From the NCBI GenBank assembly GCA_937927695.1, contig CALBRU010000232.1:1-8415 (forward strand): a stretch of 8,415 bases of DNA. Reading direction: 5' to 3'. Source of the stretch: an uncultured Thiomonas sp. (GTDB lineage Bacteria > Pseudomonadota > Gammaproteobacteria > Burkholderiales > Burkholderiaceae_C). A program made the translations under genes and the position numbers. This document shows positions 1 through 6,035 of this stretch, piece after piece. Under the pieces are notes generated by a model. The model did no database searches and was not told where the DNA came from. It worked only from the letters and a program-made list of their open reading frames with translations. How positions within the stretch are numbered: the first letter of the stretch is position 1; every line of letters starts with the position of its first letter.

Positions 1-1386
1 CGCAAGCGACACTATGCTGCCCTGGCTATAAGTGGCGTGTTGTTAGCTGGCGCAGCTTGGGCTTATCACCGTGTGCCTCAAATCAGCATGGCGCAATGGC
101 TGAGCCATCCCTTGGACAGTTTGACCTATGCCCTTGGAGACAATCCGCATCCAGAGTCATTGGTGTTGCCGCCTAATCGACCCTTGTCTGCAGTGGCGCA
201 GTTGGGACGGCAATTGTTTTTCGACCCCAAACTTTCAGCTTCTGGCCGCATGTCTTGCGCCTCTTGCCACGAGCCGGGTAACGGCTATAACCCTCCTGCA
301 GGAAGCGGCCCTGTGATGTCTGGAGGGCCGTCGCTTACATCCTCGGGTTTTCGTCCCCCGCCTTCGCTGGCTTACCTCTATCGCCAGCAAAACTTTGCAA
401 TCGGCCCAGACAGCGAGACAAATGAGAATGCCACCCTTGGGCAACTCATCCTTGCCGCAGAAGGTTCCCGACGAGTGACGAAAACAGCCAGTTCGACGGG
501 GCAAACTGCGCAAAATTTGGTCCCTCAGGGAGGGCTTTTCTGGGATGGGCGCGTCGACACGCTGCAACAGCAAGCTAACGGCCCTCTGTTTAATCCGGTG
601 GAGATGGATGCAGGCACGCCAGAGCGAGTTGCCGGAATCATTGCTCACCAGCCCTACGCGAAAGAATTCGTGCAGCTATTCGGGCCCAATGTTTTCGGCA
701 GCCCAAACCAAGTGGTGGCCGAAGTGCTCTCCGCCATCGCCCGCTACCAGATCGAAGACCCGAAGTTCCACGCCTTCAACAGCAAGTACGACGCCTGGCT
801 GCAGGGCAAGGCGACTCTGACGCCGCAGGAAATGCGCGGCTACCTGGCGTTCAACGACGTGAAAAAAGCCGACTGCGCCGCCTGCCATCTCGACCAGCCG
901 ACCCCGGATCATCTACCACCGCTGTTCACCGACACGCAGTACGAGGCGCTGGGCGTGCCGCGCAATCCGCATATTCCGGCGAATCGGAATCCGCGCTACT
1001 TCGACCTGGGAATATGCGGCCCCTTCCGCACCGATCTGAAGAACCAGCCGCAGTATTGCGGCATGTTCCTCACCCCGACGCTGCGTAATGTGGCGCAGCG
1101 GCCGGTGTATTTCCATAACGGGGTTTATCGCTCGCTCAAGCAGGTGCTGGACTTCTACAACTTCCGCGACGTGCAGCCGGGCAAGATCTATCCCACCGTG
1201 GACGGCCGGGTGCAGAAGTACGACGATCTACCCCCGCAGTACCGCGCCAATGTGGACGTGACCGATCCGCCGCTCAACCGCAAACTGGGCGAACAGCCCG
1301 CGATGACCGCGCAGGACATGCGCGACATCATCGCTTTCCTGCACACCCTGAACGACGGTTACACGCCGCTCAAACCAGCTTCATAA
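1..1386 (+). CDS. Di-haem cytochrome c peroxidase / MauG family protein, 5' end missing
   Basis: The frame is open from the first base, so the gene begins before the window. A GTG at 37 is a possible start, but the preceding codons encode RKRHYAALAISG. Together with the next residues this makes a basic stretch followed by a hydrophobic segment, as in a signal peptide or membrane anchor. Two haem c sites are visible: CASCH (256-270) after the family motif LGRQLFFDPKLSASG, and CAACH (874-888). Other family marks are FWDGR (538-552), TPTLRNV (1072-1092) and FHNG (1111-1122). Such proteins act in the periplasm, taking electrons through one haem and reacting with peroxide or oxidising a partner at the other. 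The helix after FHNG has FYN (1153-1161) and no Met where CcpA enzymes have their second-haem ligand. Two extra cysteines flank a segment (CGPFR, YCGMF) and may form a disulphide. Third-position GC jumps near 712. The family is certain; the substrate and partner are unknown. Confidence 0.93.
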   Translation, partial: RKRHYAALAISGVLLAGAAWAYHRVPQISMAQWLSHPLDSLTYALGDNPHPESLVLPPNRPLSAVAQLGRQLFFDPKLSASGRMSCASCHEPGNGYNPPAGSGPVMSGGPSLTSSGFRPPPSLAYLYRQQNFAIGPDSETNENATLGQLILAAEGSRRVTKTASSTGQTAQNLVPQGGLFWDGRVDTLQQQANGPLFNPVEMDAGTPERVAGIIAHQPYAKEFVQLFGPNVFGSPNQVVAEVLSAIARYQIEDPKFHAFNSKYDAWLQGKATLTPQEMRGYLAFNDVKKADCAACHLDQPTPDHLPPLFTDTQYEALGVPRNPHIPANRNPRYFDLGICGPFRTDLKNQPQYCGMFLTPTLRNVAQRPVYFHNGVYRSLKQVLDFYNFRDVQPGKIYPTVDGRVQKYDDLPPQYRANVDVTDPPLNRKLGEQPAMTAQDMRDIIAFLHTLNDGYTPLKPAS

Positions 1387-1408
1387 GCCGGTCGCATCAA
1401 GCGCAGCT

Positions 1409-1825
1409 TCAAGCGGCCAGGGCCGGCGGGTTCAGCCGCTCGCACAGGCTGGCGAACAACTGCCGCAGGTCGAGCCGGGCGCCGCCGTGCAGATGCGAGC
1501 GCAAGGCGCCCTCGGGCGAAACCCAGTGCAGGGTGCCGATGCGGCGGATGGCGTAGCCGCGCTGATGCACGCCTTGCACGATGGCCCATTCGCTGCCCGC
1601 CTGCTCATGCAGCAAGACACGGCCGAGCGCGGCTGAAACGGCGTGGAGCTGCTCGGGCGTAAGCGCGGCCGGGTGCTGCGCAATGAGGTTCTGGAGAATG
1701 GGCAGATCCTGCAAAGTGCCGCTGAGCACATCGCCGCCGCCCTGGGCGAGCACCAGCGCGTCGGCCTGCTGCAACCATTGCGCGAGCTGCTGGGTATCGG
1801 ACGGTTCAAGATGGAACAGACGCAT
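1409..1825 (-). CDS. Small protein of unknown function, weakly DUF3806-like
   Basis: This gene encodes 138 residues that I do not recognise firmly. I chose the ATG at 1825 over a GTG one codon upstream because AGGAGA (1831-1836 on the opposite strand) lies five bases before the ATG. There is no signal peptide, membrane segment or cysteine pair, so a cytoplasmic protein is expected. The N-terminal half is helical-looking and rich in Leu, Gln and Ala. The middle reads LGRVLLHEQAGSEWAIVQG (residues 68-86), followed by YAIRRIGTLHWVSPEGAL. That pattern of a helix, Glu-Trp and a beta strand, then a second strand, recalls DUF3806-type domains, but this is a memory-based similarity only. The gene converges on the peroxidase gene with a 22-base gap and diverges from the AraC regulator. 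No function can be assigned. Confidence 0.78.
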   Translation of the reverse strand: MRLFHLEPSDTQQLAQWLQQADALVLAQGGGDVLSGTLQDLPILQNLIAQHPAALTPEQLHAVSAALGRVLLHEQAGSEWAIVQGVHQRGYAIRRIGTLHWVSPEGALRSHLHGGARLDLRQLFASLCERLNPPALAA

Positions 1826-1971
1826 CACGGTCTCCTGTCAAGTCGATTCGGGGGTGCAACAGCTTGTACGCCCAATGCGGTGACAAATCATGTGCTTCCG
1901 AGTGTGGGGCAGGGTTTTTGTGCGGCGCAACTTTGTGTCGAGGCGCTCGGCGTCTGCAGGACAATCTGCGC
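1826..1971. other. Divergent gap between the small gene and the AraC regulator
   Basis: These 146 bases must hold the promoters of both flanking genes. I see no convincing -35/-10 pair on either strand. TTTGTG occurs twice with the same orientation, starting at 1917 and 1932 (15 bases apart), which is a spacing on the order of AraC-family half-sites on one DNA face. This is a weak suggestion for autoregulation. Confidence 0.3.
1831..1836 (-). promoter_or_regulatory. Ribosome binding site deciding the start of the small gene
   Basis: Read on the minus strand, AGGAGA is followed by CCGTG and then ATG. The five-base gap suits the ATG at 1825; the GTG at 1828 would be only two bases from the site. 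This is one of the few clear Shine-Dalgarno sequences in the window. Confidence 0.65.
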
Positions 1972-2832
1972 ATGACCTCACCCGCTAGCGCCCCGCAGAC
2001 CGAATCGGCCCGCATGCACATCGCCCCGGATTTCGCGGGCATGGAACTGCTGACGGCGCGTTATGTGCATCACCGGTTTGCACCGCATGTGCACGACACG
2101 TTTGTCGTGGCCTTGATCGAACAAGGCAGCGAGCGCTTTCGTTGCAGACGGGCGGAAGGCGTGGCGAACGCGGGGAGCCTCATCGTGATTCCGCCGGGAG
2201 AGGTGCATACGGGCCAGAGTGGCGGCGAGTTCGGCTGGGCTTACCGCGCGCTTTATCCGGCGCCCCAGAAACTGGGCGAACTCATGGCCGAGCTGCGCGA
2301 CGGCGATGCGCGGCTGCCGGTGTTCGAGCGGGTGGTGTTCGACGACCCGGCGTTGTTCCGTGCTTTGCAGGGCTTGCACGCCGCGCTGATCGCCTCCAGC
2401 GATCCCTTGCTTCGCAGCTGCGCCTGGCGCGAGGCCATGACGCCGCTGCTGCGCCACGCCGGGGTGGTCGGGCCCTCCACAGGACGCGAGGATGCCGCCG
2501 TGCGCCGAGCGCAGGAGCTGTTGCGGGCCGACCTCGACGCGGCGTTGACCCTCGATGACCTGGCGCGCGAAGTGGGCCTGAGCCCCTGGCACCTCAACCG
2601 TGTGTTCTCGCGCAGCGTCGGTCTGCCGCCGCATGCCTGGCGCAACCAGTGGCGGTTGGCGCAGGCCAAACGCCTGCTGCGCGGCGGGCTGGGTCCGGCC
2701 GAGGTGGCGGCGAGCCTGGGCTTTGCCGACCAGTCGCATCTGCACCGGCTGTTCAAGCGAGCCTTCGGCGTGACGCCTGGCGCTTATATCCAGAGCAAGA
2801 ATGTTCAAGACCGCATGGAGCCGTGCCGCTAG
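1972..2832 (+). CDS. AraC family transcriptional regulator, probably of azlCD
   Basis: The 286-residue protein has the usual two-part design. Residues about 20-95 form the cupin-like sensing domain: HHRFAPHVHDTFVVALIEQG, then the glycine-proline turn IVIPPGEVHT. Residues about 175-275 form the AraC DNA-binding domain with two helix-turn-helix units: LTLDDLAREVGLSPWHLNRVF near 192-212, and AEVAASLGFADQSHLHRLFKRAFGVTPGAY near 243-272, which carries the family signature. The frame is open further upstream to 1864, but that stretch is cysteine-rich and unlike the family. The ATG at 1972 has AGGA (1958-1961) ten bases ahead and gives a normal length; an ATG at 2014 is a less likely choice. Only nine bases separate its stop from azlC, so it is probably cotranscribed with, and a regulator of, the transporter genes. 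The ligand is unknown; a branched-chain or related amino acid is an inference from context. Confidence 0.92.
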   Translation: MTSPASAPQTESARMHIAPDFAGMELLTARYVHHRFAPHVHDTFVVALIEQGSERFRCRRAEGVANAGSLIVIPPGEVHTGQSGGEFGWAYRALYPAPQKLGELMAELRDGDARLPVFERVVFDDPALFRALQGLHAALIASSDPLLRSCAWREAMTPLLRHAGVVGPSTGREDAAVRRAQELLRADLDAALTLDDLAREVGLSPWHLNRVFSRSVGLPPHAWRNQWRLAQAKRLLRGGLGPAEVAASLGFADQSHLHRLFKRAFGVTPGAYIQSKNVQDRMEPCR

Positions 2833-2841
2833 TCTGTCGGC

Positions 2842-3597
2842 ATGACTTCGATTCCTTCTCCCTCGCCTCACCCGGCGGGACGTTCCACCGAATTTCTCCA
2901 CGGCGCGCGCGATACCCTGCCGCTGTTGCTCGGCGCCGCCCCATTCGGGCTGATTTTCGGCGCGCTGGCATCGGCCAGTCCGCTGGGCATCGTCGGGGCG
3001 CTGGGCATGTCGGCGCTGGTGTTCGCCGGATCAGCGCAGTTCATCGCGCTGAGTCTGCTGGGCACCGGCGCCAGTGTGTTGGTCGTGGTGTTCACCACCC
3101 TGGTCGTCAATCTGCGCCATCTGCTGTATTCGGCCAGCCTGCAGCCGCAGGTGGCGCAGCTGCCGCAGCGCTGGCGGGTGCTGCTGGCGTTCTGGCTGAC
3201 CGACGAAACCTACGCCGCGGTGCATCACCGCTACACGCACGACGACGGCGCGCCGTTCAAGCACTGGTACACGGCGGGGTCGGGCGCGGCGATGTACCTC
3301 AACTGGCTGGGCTGGACGGCGGTGGGCGCCTGGCTGGGGAACGCCAGCCCGGCCTTGACCCATCTCGGACTCGAATTCGCGCTCGTGGCCACCTTCGTCG
3401 GCATCGTCGCGCCGCTGCTGCGCGAACGTCCCAGCATGGCCGTGGCGCTCACCGCGGCGGCGGTGGCACTGGCGGCGCGCGACCTGCCGTACAAGCTCGG
3501 CTTGATGCTCGCCGCATTCGCCGGGGTGGCGGTCGGGGTGTGGATGGATGGTCGCCGCCGTCCGGCCCTAGAGGAAGAGACGGGAGAGGCGCGATGA
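2842..3597 (+). CDS. azlC: AzlC family branched-chain amino acid exporter, large subunit
   Basis: This is the 251-residue large subunit of an AzlC/AzlD (LIV-E, YgaZ/YgaH-like) inner-membrane exporter, a family known to export branched-chain amino acids and some analogues. Family motifs are clear: APFGLIFG (residues 33-40), FAGSAQF (61-67), NLRHLLYS (90-97) and LTDETYA (119-125). Several hydrophobic segments follow, and the tail is charged (RRRPALEEETGEAR). Automated annotation often calls this family 'ABC transporter permease', but no ATPase is present here and none is expected. The ATG at 2842 lies nine bases after the regulator's stop and has no good ribosome site, so translational coupling to the upstream gene is likely. 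Its own stop overlaps the azlD start in ATGA. Substrate assignment rests on family knowledge only. Confidence 0.93.
   Translation: MTSIPSPSPHPAGRSTEFLHGARDTLPLLLGAAPFGLIFGALASASPLGIVGALGMSALVFAGSAQFIALSLLGTGASVLVVVFTTLVVNLRHLLYSASLQPQVAQLPQRWRVLLAFWLTDETYAAVHHRYTHDDGAPFKHWYTAGSGAAMYLNWLGWTAVGAWLGNASPALTHLGLEFALVATFVGIVAPLLRERPSMAVALTAAAVALAARDLPYKLGLMLAAFAGVAVGVWMDGRRRPALEEETGEAR
3582..3589 (+). promoter_or_regulatory. Ribosome binding site of azlD
   Basis: GGGAGAGG lies inside the last codons of azlC, with its GGGAG core seven bases before the azlD ATG at 3594. It supports the overlapping ATGA start and coupled expression of the two subunits. Confidence 0.6.
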
Positions 3598-3926
3598 ACT
3601 GGAGCCTGTGGACGGTGATCGTCGGCATGGCCGCGGTGACCTTTGCTATCCGCTATACCCTGTTCGGGCTGGGCGGGCGGCTGAGGTTTTCGCCCCGGGT
3701 GCAGCAGGCGCTGCGCCATGTGCCGGTGGCGGTGCTCACCGCCATCGTCGTGCCCATGGTGTTGCTGCCCGACGGCCAGCACTGGAATTTGAGCTGGCGC
3801 AACCCCTGGCTGGCCGGGGCGCTGGCCAGCGCCGCCCTGGCGCTGGGCACGCGCAGGCTGCTGGCCGCCATCGCCGGGGGGATGGCGGTGTATCTGCTTT
3901 GGCGCTTCGGCCTCGGCCTTACTTGA
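3594..3926 (+). CDS. azlD: AzlD family exporter, small subunit
   Basis: The 110-residue membrane protein starts at the ATG that overlaps the azlC stop and has a purine-rich ribosome site just upstream. The length is typical for AzlD. The family pattern is visible: an N-terminal membrane segment ending in FAIRYTLFGL (residues 17-26), then LRHVPVAVLTAIVVP (40-54), and two further hydrophobic stretches near 70-85 and 90-106. It is expected to pair with AzlC in the inner membrane to form the working exporter. Its last eight bases overlap the last eight bases of the convergent dsbC gene, so no separate terminator fits between them. Confidence 0.9.
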   Translation: MNWSLWTVIVGMAAVTFAIRYTLFGLGGRLRFSPRVQQALRHVPVAVLTAIVVPMVLLPDGQHWNLSWRNPWLAGALASAALALGTRRLLAAIAGGMAVYLLWRFGLGLT

Positions 3927-4656
3927 TCGAGGCCAGCTTCTTCTCGACCTCTTCCTGCGGCAGGGCACCTTCCATGCGGTCGCCGTCGGTGAAGATCAGC
4001 GTGGGGGTGGAAGAGATGCCGAGCTTCTCCGCGAGTTGCACATTGGCCTTGAGCGGATCGACGCAGGTGGCAGCAGCCTTGGGCGGCTGCACCTGCTTGT
4101 TCATCCAGTCCAGCCAGGCCTTGCTGCGGTTGGGGGCGCACCAGATGTCGCGCGCCTGCTGCATCGATTCGCGGCGGATGATGGGCACGACGAACACATG
4201 CAGCGTGACGTTGCTCATCTTTTCCAGCGTGGCTTCCATCTTGTGGCAGTACGGGCAGTACGGGTCTTCAAAAATCGCGATCTGACGCTTGCCGTTGCCA
4301 AACACCAGCTTGAACGAGTCTTTGAACGGCAGATCCTTCCAGTTCACCCGGCGCAGATCGTCGATGCGGGCCTTGGTGACGTTGGTCTGGGTCTTGGTGT
4401 CGAAAATTTCGCCAGCGAACAAAAAGGTGGCTTTGGCATCGGTGTAGAAAATCTTGCTACCCACGTCCACTTCATACAGCCCGGCATAGGGCGTCTTGAT
4501 GATCTTGGCGCTGGCGGGTAGACCCGGCATGGCTTTTTCGAGCGCGGCACGGGTTTCGGCCAGGGTTTGCGCCATGACCGGCACAGACAAAAAGGCCGCA
4601 GACAGGGCAGCCCCGCGCAGCACGCGCAGGACGAAGCGGGAGAGCAAGGAGTTCAT
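3919..4656 (-). CDS. dsbC: Periplasmic thiol:disulphide isomerase, DsbC family
   Basis: The 245-residue precursor has a signal peptide: two arginines near the start, a hydrophobic core AALSAAFLSVPV, and a likely cut after VMA (residue 29), leaving about 216 residues, the mature size of E. coli DsbC. Residues about 30-95 match the N-terminal dimerisation domain, including YAGLYEVDVGSKIFYTD. The thioredoxin-like domain follows, with the active site FEDPYCPYCHKME (CPYC at 134-137), a second cysteine pair C173 and C198 likely equal to the structural disulphide of DsbC, and the cis-proline loop STPTL (P218). The enzyme would reshuffle wrong disulphides in secreted proteins and be kept reduced by DsbD. 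CPYC is the form known from E. coli DsbG rather than the CGYC of E. coli DsbC, but mature length favours DsbC. The ATG at 4656 lacks a clear ribosome site. It lies 26 bases after the monooxygenase gene, probably in one operon. Confidence 0.92.
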   Translation of the reverse strand: MNSLLSRFVLRVLRGAALSAAFLSVPVMAQTLAETRAALEKAMPGLPASAKIIKTPYAGLYEVDVGSKIFYTDAKATFLFAGEIFDTKTQTNVTKARIDDLRRVNWKDLPFKDSFKLVFGNGKRQIAIFEDPYCPYCHKMEATLEKMSNVTLHVFVVPIIRRESMQQARDIWCAPNRSKAWLDWMNKQVQPPKAAATCVDPLKANVQLAEKLGISSTPTLIFTDGDRMEGALPQEEVEKKLASIK

Positions 4657-4682
4657 TTAGGCGGGAAGCGCACACACGCGCG

Positions 4683-5891
4683 TCAGGCAAGATAGGGAAG
4701 ACCCGAAGCATAGCGGGTGAGCAACTGCCGGACGGGCGGCAGGGCATTGGCGGTCTGCAGACCCAGCGCGCGCAGCGGCCTGGGCACCCGGCTGCCCGCA
4801 CCGTACAGCCGGGCGAGGACGTCGGTGGTGGTGGCGAGCGCCAGCACCTGTTCGGCCCGCGCGCGGGAATAACGTCGCAGCAACCGTGGGTCGTGCACGG
4901 CCTGGCCGGCGCCGCGCTGTTGCAGGGTGCTGGCCAGCACTTGGACGTCTTGCAGACCCAGATTGAGACCCTGACCAGCCAGCGGATGCACGCGATGCGC
5001 CGCGTCGCCAATCAGCACCAGATCGTCGGCCACGGTGCGGCGGGCCAGTTGGCGCTGCAGGCGCCAGGCTGCGGCGGGGCCGGTGGCCTGCAGCGGCCCG
5101 AGGTGTTGCGCGCGCAAGGCGGGCAGGTGAGCTTCGACGCGCTGCGCCAGAGCGTCCGGCGGCAGGGCGAGCAACTCTTGCGCAAGGAGCTCCGGGGCCG
5201 ACCAGACCAGCGACAACATCGCCTGACCCTGCATCGGCGCCAGCGGCAGCAGGGCGATCACCCCGCCGTCGGCGAAGGTCTGGAAGGCGACGCCCTCGTG
5301 CGGTGCGGCGCAGAGGAAATTGGCCACCACGCCGCGCTGCAGGTAGTCGTGCGTATCCATCGCGATGCCCGAGACCTTGCGCACCAGGCTGTGTTCGCCG
5401 TCGGCGCCGATGAGCAGCGCGGCCTGCAGGGTGCGACCGCCATTGGTCTGCACCTGCCAGCCTGCCGCCGCGGGCTGGCGTTGCAGCCGCGCGGCCTGCG
5501 CCGGGTCGATCACAACCCGGCGCTCGAAGCGCAGCGCCAGATCGAGCGCGGTTTCGATCGCATCGGATTCGACGATCCAGGCCAGCGCTTCGCTGCGGGC
5601 GTCGCGGGCATCGAAGGCGAGTTGGGCGCCGTCGGCGCGGATGTGCATGGCCTGTACGGGCTGAATGCGCTCAGGCGGCATCTGCGGCCAGACCCGCAGC
5701 TCTTCGAGCAATTGCCTTGAGGCGGCGTTGAGCGCGTAAAGGCGCTGGGCATAGCCCTGGGTCGGCAGGGCGGCGGCCGGGCGCGCGCCCAGCAGGATGA
5801 CATCGAGCCCGCTCTGGGCTAAGGCCAGGGCACAGGCCTTGCCTGCAATGCCGCCGCCGCAGATCAGAAGGTCGCAAGAAGGGGAGGACAT
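4683..5891 (-). CDS. UbiH/UbiF/VisC-type FAD-dependent monooxygenase
   Basis: The 402-residue flavoprotein belongs to the family that hydroxylates the aromatic ring of ubiquinone precursors using FAD, NAD(P)H and oxygen. Its Rossmann motif is CGGGIAGKACALALAQSG (residues 11-28). The middle DG motif is IGADGEHSLVR (161-171), and the GD motif with the second FAD contact is LIGDAAHRVHPLAGQGLNLG (293-312), which is close to the UbiH/UbiF consensus. The frame stays open for another 285 codons upstream, across the divergent gap and antisense to the AsmA gene. The ATG at 5891 is the right start because the flavin-binding strand begins eight residues later. No good ribosome site is seen. Which ring position it hydroxylates (C5, C6 or C1) cannot be told from sequence by eye, so I give no symbol. 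The dsbC gene follows closely on the same strand. Confidence 0.9.
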   Translation of the reverse strand: MSSPSCDLLICGGGIAGKACALALAQSGLDVILLGARPAAALPTQGYAQRLYALNAASRQLLEELRVWPQMPPERIQPVQAMHIRADGAQLAFDARDARSEALAWIVESDAIETALDLALRFERRVVIDPAQAARLQRQPAAAGWQVQTNGGRTLQAALLIGADGEHSLVRKVSGIAMDTHDYLQRGVVANFLCAAPHEGVAFQTFADGGVIALLPLAPMQGQAMLSLVWSAPELLAQELLALPPDALAQRVEAHLPALRAQHLGPLQATGPAAAWRLQRQLARRTVADDLVLIGDAAHRVHPLAGQGLNLGLQDVQVLASTLQQRGAGQAVHDPRLLRRYSRARAEQVLALATTTDVLARLYGAGSRVPRPLRALGLQTANALPPVRQLLTRYASGLPYLA

Positions 5892-5903
5892 GATGGAATG
5901 GCT

Positions 5904-5916
5904 GCGCTTGAAGCGC
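5904..5916. promoter_or_regulatory. Perfect 13-base palindrome in the monooxygenase leader
   Basis: GCGCTT, a single G, then AAGCGC form a perfect inverted repeat centred on 5910, starting 13 bases before the monooxygenase ATG. It is too tight to fold as an RNA hairpin with all pairs, so a protein-binding site is the better guess if it has a role. Chance occurrence is possible in GC-rich DNA. Confidence 0.3.
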
Positions 5917-5954
5917 TGTATTTCTGGGAACTTCGGGCTGTCAGACAAGCTGCC

Positions 5955-5960
5955 TAAAAT
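5955..5960 (+). promoter_or_regulatory. Candidate -10 element for the AsmA gene
   Basis: TAAAAT matches the sigma-70 -10 consensus at five of six bases and stands out in the divergent gap. The sequence 17 bases upstream (TTCGGG, 5932-5937) is a poor -35 box. If used, transcription would begin near 5967 and give a leader of about 66 bases that includes the inverted repeat over the start codon. On the opposite strand I found only weak candidates for the monooxygenase. Confidence 0.28.
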
Positions 5961-6012
5961 CAGCCGCCATGTTGACCGACAAAACCCGCATTGTGCCCCC
6001 GGCGCATCAGCG

Positions 6013-6035
6013 CATGGGCGTAATTCCCGCCCATG
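6013..6035 (+). promoter_or_regulatory. Inverted repeat covering the AsmA start codon
   Basis: CATGGGCG (6013-6020) and CGCCCATG (6028-6035) are perfect 8-base arms around a seven-base loop. The second arm contains the AsmA gene's ATG (6033-6035). In the mRNA this would fold into a GC-rich hairpin burying the start codon; in DNA it could be an operator. There is no purine-rich ribosome site upstream. An eight-codon frame starts at the ATG in the first arm (6014) and stops at 6040, overlapping the real start. Confidence 0.45.

Noticed and set aside
1376..1411. Terminator between the convergent peroxidase and small genes
   Set aside because: Only an 8-base direct repeat (CAGCTTCA at 1376 and 1404) and short imperfect GC pairings are present; there is no good stem or T-run.
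1864..1971. N-terminal extension of the AraC regulator from 1864
   Set aside because: The extra 36 residues are cysteine-rich and atypical. The ATG at 1972 has an AGGA ahead of it and gives the family's usual length.
1978..2901. 307-codon minus-strand frame opposite the AraC regulator
   Set aside because: Composition is typical of a GC-rich antisense shadow (many Arg, Gln, His) with no recognisable motif, while the plus-strand frame carries a complete AraC domain.
2649..3593. Long plus-strand frame in the azlD phase running through the regulator and azlC
   Set aside because: It is Arg/Gly/Ala-rich and overlaps two well-supported genes. Only its last part, from the ATG at 3594, is real (azlD).
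3231..3968. 245-codon minus-strand frame opposite azlC and azlD
   Set aside because: It is Pro/Arg/Ser-rich without motifs and lies opposite genes with clear membrane-protein motifs.
5972..5995. TTGACC at 5972-5977 as a -35 box for the AsmA gene
   Set aside because: The sequence at the right distance downstream is GC-rich (TGCCCC) and bears no likeness to a -10 element.
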